From 62-47 sp051954235 (GTDB taxonomy: Bacteria; Pseudomonadota; Alphaproteobacteria; Rhizobiales; Xanthobacteraceae): a stretch of 64,000 nt of DNA. This document shows, piece after piece, positions 1 through 8,567 of this stretch (position 1 is its first letter; each line of letters starts with the position of its first letter). The translations under genes and the position numbers were made by a program. The notes beneath the pieces were generated by a model. That model had not been told where the DNA came from and searched no databases. It saw nothing but the letters and a program-made list of their open reading frames with translations. The stretch covers positions 124,001 through 188,000 of the forward strand of contig JBQCHY010000057.1 in NCBI GenBank assembly GCA_051954235.1, given 5' to 3'.

Positions 1-359
1 ATATGACGAACGTGACGTATCTCTCCTTCTTCGATTCTGCCGTGTGCCAATATTTGATCGAAAATCGCGTTCTTGATATCGAGGCTAGTCCGGTCGTCGG
101 CCTGGTTGCGGAGACGAATTGCAGGTACTTCAAGGAAATTGCGTTTCCTTCGATCGTCAATGTTGGAATGCGGATCGGTCACCAAGGCAACAGCAGCATT
201 CGCTACGAGATCGGTTTGTTTCGTGACGACGATGATCTCGCCTGCGCGCAAGGATTTCTAGTCCACGTCTATGTCGAGAGAAAATCCGGCCGTCCGGTAT
301 CGATACCCGACGATATCTCTCGGGCCGTCGCGCCACTGCACCGGCATCTGGTGAATTAG
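1..359 (+). CDS. Acyl-CoA thioesterase, hotdog fold (5' partial)
   Basis: Probable hotdog-fold thioesterase of the 4-hydroxybenzoyl-CoA thioesterase/YbgC class, hydrolysing an acyl-CoA to the free acid in the cytosol. The visible part opens with NVTYLSFFDSA, which matches the conserved stretch just after the GHVNN-like active-site loop, so the true start and about 15-25 residues lie upstream of the window. The ATG at position 3 is probably internal. The rest follows the fold to the end (RYFKEIAFP, GNSSIRYEIG, LVHVYVERKSGRPVSIP). The stop is at 357-359, and the CoxG-like gene starts 15 bp later behind an AAGGAAG ribosome site, so it looks like part of the same operon. The substrate is not readable from the sequence. 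Confidence 0.75.
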   Translation, partial: MTNVTYLSFFDSAVCQYLIENRVLDIEASPVVGLVAETNCRYFKEIAFPSIVNVGMRIGHQGNSSIRYEIGLFRDDDDLACAQGFLVHVYVERKSGRPVSIPDDISRAVAPLHRHLVN

Positions 360-374
360 AAAGGAAGCGCGATC

Positions 375-836
375 ATGGACATGTCAGGACGCATCGCACT
401 GAACGCGCCAAAGCAGAGAGTGTGGGAGGCGCTCAACGATCCGGATATCCTCAAGGCCTGCATTCCGGGCTGCGAAAGCCTGGAAAAGACACCGGATGAT
501 GGATTTGCCGCAGTCGCGGTCCTCAAAGTCGGTCCGATCAAAGCCAGGTTTCAGGGCAAGGTCCGCTTGTTGGATATCGTAGCGCCCACAAGCTACACGA
601 TCGCCGGTGAGGGACAGGGCGGAATCGCCGGATTCGCCGCCGGCAGCGCCAAGGTAACGCTGGAGGAACTCGATCCTCAGACGACGGAGTTATCCTATTA
701 TACCGAAGCCCGGGTTGGCGGAAAAATCGCGCAGCTTGGCGCGCGCCTGATCGATTCCACGGCAAAGAAGCTCGCCGCGCAGTTTTTCGAACAGTTTGGC
801 GCACAGGTTTCCGGTTCGGTGACAGTGGTTGAGTGA
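375..836 (+). CDS. CoxG-like SRPBCC protein
   Basis: A 153-residue protein of the carbon monoxide dehydrogenase subunit G family (SRPBCC/START fold). CoxG-type proteins accompany molybdenum hydroxylases and are thought to help membrane recruitment or maturation of the enzyme. Family features are the opening MSGRIALNAPKQRVWEALND, the PGCESLEK turn near residues 33-40, and the glycine-rich GEGQGGIAGFAAGSAKV segment near residues 77-93. The ribosome site AAGGAAG lies 8 bp before ATG 375. It precedes a molybdenum hydroxylase operon (1632-6184), which fits the assignment. The long hydrophobic C-terminal anchor of some CoxG proteins is absent, so this is the short form. Confidence 0.85.
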   Translation: MDMSGRIALNAPKQRVWEALNDPDILKACIPGCESLEKTPDDGFAAVAVLKVGPIKARFQGKVRLLDIVAPTSYTIAGEGQGGIAGFAAGSAKVTLEELDPQTTELSYYTEARVGGKIAQLGARLIDSTAKKLAAQFFEQFGAQVSGSVTVVE

Positions 837-864
837 CGACGTTACAAGAAACAAGGTAACTATC

Positions 865-1629
865 GTGGCGGATATCGAGTGCATGGTTGAGAATAATGTT
901 GCGACGGTGACGCTGAACCGGCCCGCCGTGCGTAATGCCATCACGCTGGCGATGTGGAAGAACGTCGCGCGCATTTTCGCCGAGTTAGGAGTGAAGCGCG
1001 ATGTTCGCGCGATCATCTTCGCTGGCGCAGGCGGTAATTTCAGCGTGGGCGCTGACGTTTCTGAGTTTTCAGTCGTGCGTTCGAACGCGCAGGATAGCGC
1101 CGACTATGAAATTGCCGTCGATGCCGCGTCCGAAGCCATCGCCAGCGTGCCACAGCCTGTCGTTGCCGCGATCGACGGATACTGTCTCGGCGGCGGATGC
1201 CATCTGTCGATGGCCTGCGATTTTCGTTTTGCAAGTCCGGCGGCTGAAATTGGAATCCCGTCCGCCAACTTGTCGATCGTCTACGGAGTACAGAGCACCA
1301 AGCGACTATTGGGATTGGTGGGGCTTACGGCGGCAAAACACATGCTCTATACGGCCGAACGGCTCGGCGGCTCCGAAGCCTTGCGTATCGGGCTCGTCGA
1401 TCGCCTGAATGATCATCCGCGAGAGGAAGCGCGACGCTTCGCTACGCAGATCGCCGGGAAAGCGCCGCTCTCGATTGCGGGTGCGAAATACATCTTGAAC
1501 CAGGCCTCGATGGGAGAGGATGGGGCACTCGCCCAAACGATGATCGATCATGCGTCGGATAGCGAAGACTACCGCGAGGCGCGGCTGGCGTTCGCCGAAA
1601 AGCGGCGTCCCGCATTCAAGGGGCTTTGA
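865..1629 (+). CDS. Crotonase-superfamily protein (enoyl-CoA hydratase/isomerase-like) lacking both usual Glu residues
   Basis: Crotonase fold, about 254 residues from GTG 865, which has an AAGG ribosome site 8 bp upstream and gives a normal N-terminus (MADIECMVENNVATVTLNRP). An alternative TTG at 829 would overlap coxG by 8 bp. The CoA-binding and oxyanion elements are intact: GAGGNFSVGADVSEF and the GGGC turn. However, the two glutamates that catalyse hydration in classical enoyl-CoA hydratases are replaced, by His113 (GGGCHL) and Ser133 (IPSANL). It may therefore be an isomerase, hydrolase, lyase or other crotonase-family chemistry. The stop overlaps the next gene region by a few bases, so it is co-translated with the Mo-hydroxylase genes. 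Confidence 0.82.
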   Translation: MADIECMVENNVATVTLNRPAVRNAITLAMWKNVARIFAELGVKRDVRAIIFAGAGGNFSVGADVSEFSVVRSNAQDSADYEIAVDAASEAIASVPQPVVAAIDGYCLGGGCHLSMACDFRFASPAAEIGIPSANLSIVYGVQSTKRLLGLVGLTAAKHMLYTAERLGGSEALRIGLVDRLNDHPREEARRFATQIAGKAPLSIAGAKYILNQASMGEDGALAQTMIDHASDSEDYREARLAFAEKRRPAFKGL

Positions 1630-1631
1630 CC

Positions 1632-2507
1632 ATGAAGCCACCGCCATTCGATTACTGTGCTGCCGATTGCGTTGAGGCTGCTGTTCAGGCGATGGCCGAC
1701 GCCGGCGGCGACGGCAAGATCATTGCCGGCGGCCAAAGCCTGATGCCGATGCTCAACTTCCGGCTGCTCCGGCCTTCGATCTTGATCGATATCAACCGAA
1801 TTCCGGATCTCTCCTACGTGCGCGACGATGGCGACGAAATCCGCATCGGCTCGTTGACGCGGCACCGTATGCTGGAAACGTCGGACATCATCGCAAGGCA
1901 ATTTCCGGTCCTGCATGAAGCCATGGGTTACGTGGCTCATCTCGCCATCCGCAATCGCGGCACTATCGGCGGAAGCCTTTCTCATGCTGACCCCGCGGCC
2001 GAACTGCCGATGATGTCGCTGCTGCTCGATGCACGGATGGAGGTGCAATCTCCGTCGGGGCGCCGAACGATCGAGGCGCGCGACTTCTTTTTTGGCGCTC
2101 TCACGACAGCGCTTGACGATCGAGACATGCTTATCGAGGTGCGCTTGCCGAAATTGCCGCAAGGAACCGGGTGGGCATTCGAGGAAGTCGCGCGGCGTTC
2201 CGGTGACTTCGCGCTGGCGTCGGTGGCGGTGATCATGAAGAGCGATGGCGATACGATTTCCGATCTTCGCATCGGCATGATGGGAATCGGTGAGACCCCG
2301 ATGCGTGCGACGGATGCTGAGAACATTCTTGCTGGGCAGCGTTATAGTGAGACTGCGGTGGCTGCGGCTGTCGATGCTATCCGTGCGGCGGTTGAGCCGA
2401 ATACCGACCTGCACGCATCGGCGGACTATCGCCGGCATCTCGTCGGCATTCTAGCGCAACAGGCTCTTGCGAAAGCGTGGGATCTATCGATGAGGGCGCC
2501 CCGATGA
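1632..2507 (+). CDS. Molybdenum hydroxylase FAD-binding medium subunit (CoxM/XdhB family)
   Basis: FAD subunit of a three-part xanthine dehydrogenase-family hydroxylase, which passes electrons from the 2Fe-2S subunit to an acceptor. It is 291 residues from ATG 1632, 3 bp after the preceding stop; the upstream in-frame TTG at 1626 is less likely. FAD-binding signatures are IIAGGQSLMPML near residues 33-44 and the second FAD loop RNRGTIGGSLSHADPAAELP near residues 108-127. The C-terminal CO dehydrogenase flavoprotein domain follows. It overlaps the iron-sulfur subunit gene by ATGA at 2504-2507. Order M-S-(lactonase-like)-L. Confidence 0.93.
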   Translation: MKPPPFDYCAADCVEAAVQAMADAGGDGKIIAGGQSLMPMLNFRLLRPSILIDINRIPDLSYVRDDGDEIRIGSLTRHRMLETSDIIARQFPVLHEAMGYVAHLAIRNRGTIGGSLSHADPAAELPMMSLLLDARMEVQSPSGRRTIEARDFFFGALTTALDDRDMLIEVRLPKLPQGTGWAFEEVARRSGDFALASVAVIMKSDGDTISDLRIGMMGIGETPMRATDAENILAGQRYSETAVAAAVDAIRAAVEPNTDLHASADYRRHLVGILAQQALAKAWDLSMRAPR

Positions 2508-3004
2508 GCGAGCCTGTGACGATTCGGATCACTGTCAACGGTGTCGAATATGAGCGGCGGGTCGAGCCCCGGCTTCTGCTGTCGGATTTTCTGCGTAACG
2601 ACCTCGGCCTGACGGGGACGCACGTTGGATGCGAGCATGGGCTCTGTGGTGCCTGCACAGTGCTGGTGAACGGCGATAGCGTCAGGTCGTGCCTGTTCCT
2701 GGCGATACAACTCGACAGAGCGAAGGTTGAGACCGTCGAGGGGCTCGGTACGTCACATGCACTGCACCCGGTTCAGAAGGCTTTCCATGACTGCCACGCC
2801 TTGCAGTGCGGCTTTTGCACGCCGGGCATGCTGATGACGACGATCGATCTGCTGCAGAAATCGGCTTTGGCGAGCGACCAGGACATCCGCGAGGGGTTAT
2901 CCGGAAATCTTTGCCGGTGCACCGGCTATCAGAACATCGTCCGCGCCGTGCGTCAGGCCGCAGATGAAATGAACGCGCTCAAGACCAACGAGGCCGTATC
3001 ATGA
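2504..3004 (+). CDS. Molybdenum hydroxylase 2Fe-2S small subunit (CoxS/XdhC-type family)
   Basis: A 166-residue iron-sulfur subunit carrying two 2Fe-2S clusters. The plant-ferredoxin-type cluster is seen in GCEHGLCGACTVLVNG near residues 44-59 and its distal Cys in RSCLF. The second, helical cluster is bound by CGFCTPGM and CRCTGYQNI. The start is ATG 2504 in an ATGA overlap with the FAD subunit; a longer frame reaching back to 2477 would overlap more and is less likely. The next gene (metallohydrolase) begins within ATGA at 3001-3004, so translation is coupled. Confidence 0.95.
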   Translation: MSEPVTIRITVNGVEYERRVEPRLLLSDFLRNDLGLTGTHVGCEHGLCGACTVLVNGDSVRSCLFLAIQLDRAKVETVEGLGTSHALHPVQKAFHDCHALQCGFCTPGMLMTTIDLLQKSALASDQDIREGLSGNLCRCTGYQNIVRAVRQAADEMNALKTNEAVS

Positions 3005-3762
3005 AGATGCACGTTTTGGCCGGCGGCCGCCTGAAGATGCGCAAGCATATCTATTTTCCCGATGCTGATCGCAACGAGTCGATCGAGCTGCCGGTGAATT
3101 GCATTCTGCTGCGGCATCCGAAAGGCAACGTGCTGTTCGATACCGGTTGTCATCCGGACGTCGTCACCAATGCCGAAGGGCGATGGGGCCCCTTAGCGCG
3201 GGTCATGACGCCGGTAATGTCCGTTCAGGACAACGTTATCGGAGGCTTGCAGGCGGTGGGGCTGACGCCCGACGATATCGACATCGTGGTCTGCTCGCAT
3301 CTGCATCCGGATCACTGCGGCTGCAATCAGTTCTTCAAGAAGGCCCGCATACTGGTGCGCGCAGAAGAGTTGGCGGTCGCGCGAGGCGCGGACGCCATTG
3401 CTGCGGGATACCTGCCCGTCGAGTGGGACTATCCGCTCAACTATCAGGCTGTGACGGACGATATCGATTTGTTCGATGACGGCGCCATCCGGATGGTGCA
3501 TCTGCCGGGCCATACGCCGGGGACGATGGGCGCGTTGGTGACGCTGAAGCATAGCGGACGCTTCTTGCTTGCAGCCGATGCCGTCAGCGTTCGGGCAAAT
3601 CTGGACGGCGATATCATTCCGAAAAACACCTGGAACAAGGAGCTCTGCCGCGAAAGCTTTGCGAAGGTTCGGACTCTCGAAGCTGAGGGTGCGACCGTGA
3701 TCTGCGGACACGACGATGCGCAGTGGCAGTCGCTGCGCAAGCTGGAAAACGGCTATGATTGA
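3001..3762 (+). CDS. Metallo-beta-lactamase-fold hydrolase, lactonase (AttM/BlcC) type
   Basis: A 253-residue metallo-beta-lactamase-fold enzyme of the N-acyl-homoserine-lactonase/gamma-lactonase group. The zinc site is clear: SHLHPDHCG near residues 99-107 (HxHxDH), the later metal His in LPGHTPG, the bridging Asp in LAADAVS, and a C-terminal GHDD. The opening KMHVLAGGRLK with LFDTGCHPD is typical of this lactonase branch. It is inserted between the S and L subunit genes of the molybdenum hydroxylase, with ATGA overlap upstream and an 8-bp overlap downstream. That placement suggests it acts on the hydroxylase's product, for instance opening a lactone. Quorum quenching cannot be excluded from sequence alone. 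Confidence 0.85.
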   Translation: MKMHVLAGGRLKMRKHIYFPDADRNESIELPVNCILLRHPKGNVLFDTGCHPDVVTNAEGRWGPLARVMTPVMSVQDNVIGGLQAVGLTPDDIDIVVCSHLHPDHCGCNQFFKKARILVRAEELAVARGADAIAAGYLPVEWDYPLNYQAVTDDIDLFDDGAIRMVHLPGHTPGTMGALVTLKHSGRFLLAADAVSVRANLDGDIIPKNTWNKELCRESFAKVRTLEAEGATVICGHDDAQWQSLRKLENGYD

Positions 3763-6184
3763 GGCACCGGCAAAATCGGCCGCGGCGTCTCGGGAGGCCG
3801 AGGAACTCGCCACGCGTCCCAAGATCGTCGGAGCCAGCGTTAAGCGGACTGAGGATCCGCGTCTGCTCACCGGCAAGGGTGCGTATGTCGATGACCGCAA
3901 GGTACCCGGCGTGCTGCACGTCGCGTTCCGGCGCAGCGATCACTCTCATGCACTGATCAAGTCCATCGACTGCAACGAAGCGCGTAACGCCGATGGCGTT
4001 GTCGCGGTGTTCACTGCCGAGGATATGGGAGAGGTCAACGCGGTCTTCGCCACCTCTCGGATGAAGAACTACTACGCGACGCCGATCACCGGACTGGCGA
4101 CGGACAAAGTGCGTTACGTCGGCGAGCCTGTGGTCGGCGTGATCGCGCAAAGCCGCTATCTCGCAGAGGATGCCCTCGAGCTGATCGAAATCGCTTATGA
4201 GCCGTTGGCCGTGGTGATCGATCCGGAGGAGGCGGCTAAGTCCTCTTCCGCGATCCTTCACGAGGAAGCCGGCACCAACGTGCTGTGTTCTCGCGAGTTC
4301 AAAACCGGCGATGCAGAGGCCGCGATCACAAACGCAGCCGTTCGCGTCTCAGGGCGCTTTCGCTTCCGTCGCAAGACGCCGACCGCGATGGAAAATCGCA
4401 CGTATCTTGCGGAGTACGAATCGGGCCGGGACGAACTGACGCTTTATACGTCATCACAAGTGCCGGGGATTATCCGCGACGCATTGTCGGACGCGCTTGA
4501 TATGCCAGGCAGCCAGTTGCGCGTGATTGCCCCGGATGTCGGCGGCGGATTCGGCGGCAAGGCCTCGCTCTATCCCGAAGAAATATTCGTTGCCTTCGCT
4601 GCGCGCCGTCTTGGACGGGCGGTGAAATGGACCAGCGATCGGATGGAAGACCTCGCCGCAACCAGCCAGGGTTTTGATCAGATCGTCAATGCCGAACTGG
4701 CGCTGGATGCGGAGGGCAATGCTGTTGCACTCAAAGCCGAGGTGATCGGCGATGTCGGCGCCTATTCGATCTATCCCTGGACGGCGGTGATTGAGCCGGT
4801 TCAGGTGGTAAGTTTCCTGCCCGGCCCCTACAAGATCGCCAACTATCTGGGGCGTGTGCGTGGCGTCGCTACCTCGAAGCCGCCGACCGGACCGTATCGC
4901 GGCGTAGGGCGACCGACTTCGACGTTTGTGACCGAGCGTTTGATGGACATGGCCGCGCAACAGCTCGGCATGGACCCGGTTGCGCTGCGTTTGCGCAACA
5001 TGATTCAGCCTGGCGAATTTCCTCACCGTATCGGCTCTGGAATCATCTGGGATCAATGCGCCTTCACCGAATGCCTCAATGCGGCTTGCGAGAAGGTCGA
5101 TTATCAAGGCTTGCGCACAAGGCAGGCGGAAGCGCGTGCCGCTGGACGGTGGTTCGGCATCGGTGTTGCCTGTTATGCGGAGTTGACCGGCATCGGATCG
5201 CGCATCTCGGTCGCGCCGGGCATGCCGATCAATACAGGTACCGAGACGGCGAAGATCGCAATCGATTCGACCGGCGCCGTGACCGCGGCGTTCGGCGTCA
5301 CGGCGATGGGGCAAGGCCTTGAGACGACGCTTGCGCAGGTCGTTGCCGAACATCTCGGCGGACGCGTGAAAGATGTTCGCGTTATCCAGGGCGATAGCGC
5401 GGTGGTGCCGAACGCCACCGGAAGCTATGCCAGTCGCAGCGCCGTACTCGCGGGCGGTGCAGCGACGCTCGCCGCGAAGGAGGTCAAGGAGAAGATCATC
5501 CGCGCCGCGTCCCATCTGCTCGAGACCGCGCCGGAAGATCTCGTCGTCGAGGACGGTAAGGTCTCGGTTGTCGGCACCGATAGAACCTTGACGTTCCGAC
5601 AATTGGCGCGCGCGGTTTATCTCGAGATGGGGCGCATCCCGGCCGATAAACGCGAAGAACTGACGTCAACCAAGACCTACGATCCGGTGTTCGGCACCAG
5701 CGCCACTGCTGCGCATCTCGCTGTCGTTGAGATCAATCCCGACACTTATGAAATTAAGCTGGAGCGATTCATCGTCGCCGAGGACTGCGGGCGTTTGATC
5801 AACCCGATGATCGTCGATGGACAGGTGCATGGCGGCGTCGCGCAGGGCATCGGCGCTGCGCTGTATGAAGAGGTCGTCTATAATGACGAGGGTCAGAACG
5901 TCACCGCCAGCCTCGTCGATTACATCATTCCGACCGCGACCGAGGTGCCGCTGATCGATGTCGTGCACATCGAAGCGGAATCGGTGACCACGTTGAACGG
6001 ATTCCGCGGCATGGGCGAGGGCGGCACGATCGGTGCGCCGGCTGCGGTCGCGAACGCCGTCGCCGACGCGGTCGCGCCGCTCGGCATCGATATTCTGGAA
6101 CTTCCGATTTCCCCTGAGCGGCTCTTTCGACTGATTGAAAACAGCAAAAACCATAAGGATCCATCGCATGGACATGAAACTTAG
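3755..6184 (+). CDS. Molybdenum hydroxylase large catalytic subunit (CoxL/XdhA family)
   Basis: An 809-residue molybdopterin-binding subunit. The start is ATG 3755, overlapping the lactonase-like gene by 8 bp. The N-terminal hammerhead domain begins KRTEDPRLLTGKGAYVDD near residue 29. The Mo-cofactor motifs follow: GGGFGGKASLYPEE, then the active-site loop PYRGVGRPTS, and MGQGLETT. The C-terminal GMGEGG contains the catalytic Glu expected in this family. The active-site loop is not the AYxCSFR of form I CO dehydrogenase, so CO oxidation is unlikely; hydroxylation of an aromatic, heterocyclic or acyl-CoA substrate is more likely. The gene ends inside the start of the SDR gene (17-bp overlap). 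Confidence 0.93.
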   Translation: MIEAPAKSAAASREAEELATRPKIVGASVKRTEDPRLLTGKGAYVDDRKVPGVLHVAFRRSDHSHALIKSIDCNEARNADGVVAVFTAEDMGEVNAVFATSRMKNYYATPITGLATDKVRYVGEPVVGVIAQSRYLAEDALELIEIAYEPLAVVIDPEEAAKSSSAILHEEAGTNVLCSREFKTGDAEAAITNAAVRVSGRFRFRRKTPTAMENRTYLAEYESGRDELTLYTSSQVPGIIRDALSDALDMPGSQLRVIAPDVGGGFGGKASLYPEEIFVAFAARRLGRAVKWTSDRMEDLAATSQGFDQIVNAELALDAEGNAVALKAEVIGDVGAYSIYPWTAVIEPVQVVSFLPGPYKIANYLGRVRGVATSKPPTGPYRGVGRPTSTFVTERLMDMAAQQLGMDPVALRLRNMIQPGEFPHRIGSGIIWDQCAFTECLNAACEKVDYQGLRTRQAEARAAGRWFGIGVACYAELTGIGSRISVAPGMPINTGTETAKIAIDSTGAVTAAFGVTAMGQGLETTLAQVVAEHLGGRVKDVRVIQGDSAVVPNATGSYASRSAVLAGGAATLAAKEVKEKIIRAASHLLETAPEDLVVEDGKVSVVGTDRTLTFRQLARAVYLEMGRIPADKREELTSTKTYDPVFGTSATAAHLAVVEINPDTYEIKLERFIVAEDCGRLINPMIVDGQVHGGVAQGIGAALYEEVVYNDEGQNVTASLVDYIIPTATEVPLIDVVHIEAESVTTLNGFRGMGEGGTIGAPAAVANAVADAVAPLGIDILELPISPERLFRLIENSKNHKDPSHGHET

Positions 6185-6920
6185 AGGCAAGGTCGCACTG
6201 GTCACCGGCGCAGCGCGGGACGTCGGGCGCGAGATCGCGCTTAGCCTTGCGGCCGAAGGCGCGGCGGTTGCCGTCAACTATCGCGGCTCGAAAAATCAAG
6301 CCGAAGCGGTCGTCGCTGAGATCGAACGCAATGGTGGCAAGGCGATCGCCTATCACGCCGACGTTTCGGATTTTGCTGCCGTTCAAGAGATGGTCAGCAA
6401 GATCGTCGCGGATCTCGGGCACCTTAATATCGTCGTCAACAATGCTGGCGTCGCGCTGCGAAACCGGTTCGTCGAAACCACACCGGATGAATGGCAGAAG
6501 CAAATCAACATTTGTCTTTACGGTGCTATCCATGTCTCCAAGGCGGCCGCGCCGTACCTGGAAAAGGCGGGAGATGGCCGGATCATCGCTCTGGTGGGAG
6601 ACTCGTCGCGTGTCGGCGAATCCGGCCTCGCCATCGTTGCTGCCGCGCGTGCCGGTGTCATCGGATTGATGAAATCGCTGGCGCGTGAATTCGGCCGGTT
6701 CGGCACCACCGCCAATACCATTTCTCTCGGATTAATCGAGACCGCGCATGATCGCGCGTGGGTCGATGCCAATCGTGACAAGCTAACAAAATTCTATCCG
6801 CTTCGTCGCCTCGGCGTGCCGCAGGATATCGCGCCGATGGTAACGCTGCTGGCCTCGCCGCACGGTGGCTGGATTACCGGGCAGGTGATCAGCATCAGCG
6901 GTGGATTCAGCATGGTCTAG
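6168..6920 (+). CDS. Short-chain dehydrogenase/reductase-fold protein with altered active site
   Basis: A 250-residue SDR-fold protein; ATG 6168 has AAGGA 9 bp upstream, and the gene overlaps the end of the Mo-hydroxylase subunit by 17 bp. The Rossmann start ALVTGAARDVGREIA and the NNAG motif are present, so nucleotide binding is expected. The classical YxxxK catalytic pair is absent: the aligned stretch reads IVAAARAGVIG, with Val157 for Tyr and Arg161 for Lys. The C-terminal SDR ending ITGQVISISGGFSMV is normal. The protein may use different catalysis, or act in a non-redox role in the same pathway. The sequence has no sign of frameshift. Confidence 0.85.
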   Translation: MDMKLRGKVALVTGAARDVGREIALSLAAEGAAVAVNYRGSKNQAEAVVAEIERNGGKAIAYHADVSDFAAVQEMVSKIVADLGHLNIVVNNAGVALRNRFVETTPDEWQKQINICLYGAIHVSKAAAPYLEKAGDGRIIALVGDSSRVGESGLAIVAAARAGVIGLMKSLAREFGRFGTTANTISLGLIETAHDRAWVDANRDKLTKFYPLRRLGVPQDIAPMVTLLASPHGGWITGQVISISGGFSMV

Positions 6921-6950
6921 CGAGCTACTTTCGAAGTAAGGGACGTCGAT

Positions 6951-8498
6951 ATGCTACGGACGGATATGATCGCGTCGGTTGCGACGCTGCTTCAACGCCA
7001 CGCTGATGAGCGTGGCAACAAGGTAGCATTCGCGGATGCCACGCGTCGGGTGACTTACGGCGAGCTGGCAGCGCGAACCGCGAACCTGGCGGGGCATCTG
7101 GCCGATCTCGGTGTGGCCGCCGGTGATGCCGTCGCGATCTTCCTCCCGAACAGCGTGGACTGGATCGAATCGAGCTTCGCGATCAATCGCGCCGGAGCGA
7201 TCGGCGTGCCGATCAGTTACGATGCGACCGAGAGCGAGATCGCCTATCGCCTTCAGGATGCGGCTTGCAAGGTTGTCATCACCACGGACGAACGCGTCGC
7301 GATGATCGAGGCGATCAAGACACAATGTCCGACGGTCGCGACGACGGTTCTAGTTGAGCGTGGAAAAGGCCGCGACGATGGTTCGCGTTACGAAAGTCTG
7401 GTTTCAACCAAACCGGCTTCGAAACCGCGCGATTCCTCCTCGATCCATGATGCGGCCTACATTATTTATACCTCTGGAACGACCGGGCGGGCGAAGGGGG
7501 TGCTGCTGTCGGTTCACAGCATGCTGTGGGTGACGGCATCTTGCTGGGCTCCGATCGCTCAGCTTTCCGAGCATGACAAGGTGCTTTCGCCGCTGCCGCT
7601 GTTTCATTCCTATGCGCTGAACCTGTCGGTGCTCAGCATCCTCGCCGCCGGCGCCAGCGAGTACATCATGGAGAAGTTCTCCACCAGCGATGCGTTGAGG
7701 CTGCTTGGGAGCGGTGAGTTCACTGTGTTTCCCGGCGTGCCGACGATGTTTCACTATCTGTTGGAAGTCGCGAAGGGAAGCCCTCAGGCGAATCTTGGCG
7801 AACTTCGGTTGGCAATCTCGGCGGGCGCGATCATGCCCGCGACGCTCAATCGGGAATTCGAAGCGCGTTTCGGCGTGATGCTTCTCGATGGATACGGCAT
7901 CACCGAAACCGCAACCATGGTGACGATGAACTGGCCGACCGGCGGGCGCGTGTTGGGATCATGCGGTCTGCCGATTCCCGGCCTTGCCGTTCGTATCGTC
8001 GATGCAGCATCGGGGAAGGATGTGCCGGCCGGCAGCGAGGGCGAGCTGATCGTTCGCGGTCCGAATGTCATGATCGGTTATCATAACAAGCCGCAAGAAA
8101 CCGCAGCCGCGCTTCGTGAGGGCTGGTATCACACCGGCGATCTCGCCAAAAGCGATGAGAATGGCTTTCTGACGATCACCGGCCGGTTGAAGGAGTTGAT
8201 CATTCGCGGCGGACAGAACATTGCGCCTGCCGAAATCGAGGAGGTCGTCAGCATCATCGATGGTGTCGTCGATAACGCCGTTGTCGGCCTGCCGCACGAG
8301 TTGCTCGGCGAAGTCCCCGTGCTATTCGTGGTCAAGCGCGGCGATCGCGATGTCGAAGCCGAACAGATTCTCAATCATTGCAGGGAGCGGCTGTCGTCGT
8401 ACAAGGTGCCTTTCTCGGTGCACTTCGTCGATCAGATTCCGCGCACCGGCTCAGGCAAAATCATTCGGTTCAAATTGCGCGATATGCTCACGCAATAG
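6951..8498 (+). CDS. Acyl-CoA ligase (AMP-forming)
   Basis: A 515-residue ANL-superfamily enzyme, predicted to activate a carboxylic acid as an acyl-adenylate and transfer it to CoA. Signatures are the P-loop YTSGTTGRAKGV near residue 168, GYGITETAT, the adenylate-binding YHTGDLAKSDENGF, the hinge GRLKELIIRGGQNIAPAE, and a C-terminal catalytic Lys in RTGSGKIIRF. ATG 6951 is preceded by AAGGGACG. It is the last gene of the + strand operon, which also contains the Mo-hydroxylase. A convergent esterase gene lies 69 bp downstream. The acid substrate is unknown; the length fits medium- or long-chain or aryl acids. Confidence 0.92.
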   Translation: MLRTDMIASVATLLQRHADERGNKVAFADATRRVTYGELAARTANLAGHLADLGVAAGDAVAIFLPNSVDWIESSFAINRAGAIGVPISYDATESEIAYRLQDAACKVVITTDERVAMIEAIKTQCPTVATTVLVERGKGRDDGSRYESLVSTKPASKPRDSSSIHDAAYIIYTSGTTGRAKGVLLSVHSMLWVTASCWAPIAQLSEHDKVLSPLPLFHSYALNLSVLSILAAGASEYIMEKFSTSDALRLLGSGEFTVFPGVPTMFHYLLEVAKGSPQANLGELRLAISAGAIMPATLNREFEARFGVMLLDGYGITETATMVTMNWPTGGRVLGSCGLPIPGLAVRIVDAASGKDVPAGSEGELIVRGPNVMIGYHNKPQETAAALREGWYHTGDLAKSDENGFLTITGRLKELIIRGGQNIAPAEIEEVVSIIDGVVDNAVVGLPHELLGEVPVLFVVKRGDRDVEAEQILNHCRERLSSYKVPFSVHFVDQIPRTGSGKIIRFKLRDMLTQ

Positions 8499-8567
8499 CG
8501 AGAACCGTTTTGAACGATTGGCAAGCTGCGCCATCTTCCGCCACAAAAGGCAGAATACCGGACCAGT

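Noticed and set aside
3755..6184. Identification as aerobic CO dehydrogenase
   Set aside because: The active-site loop is PYRGVGR, not the AYxCSFR of form I CO dehydrogenase.
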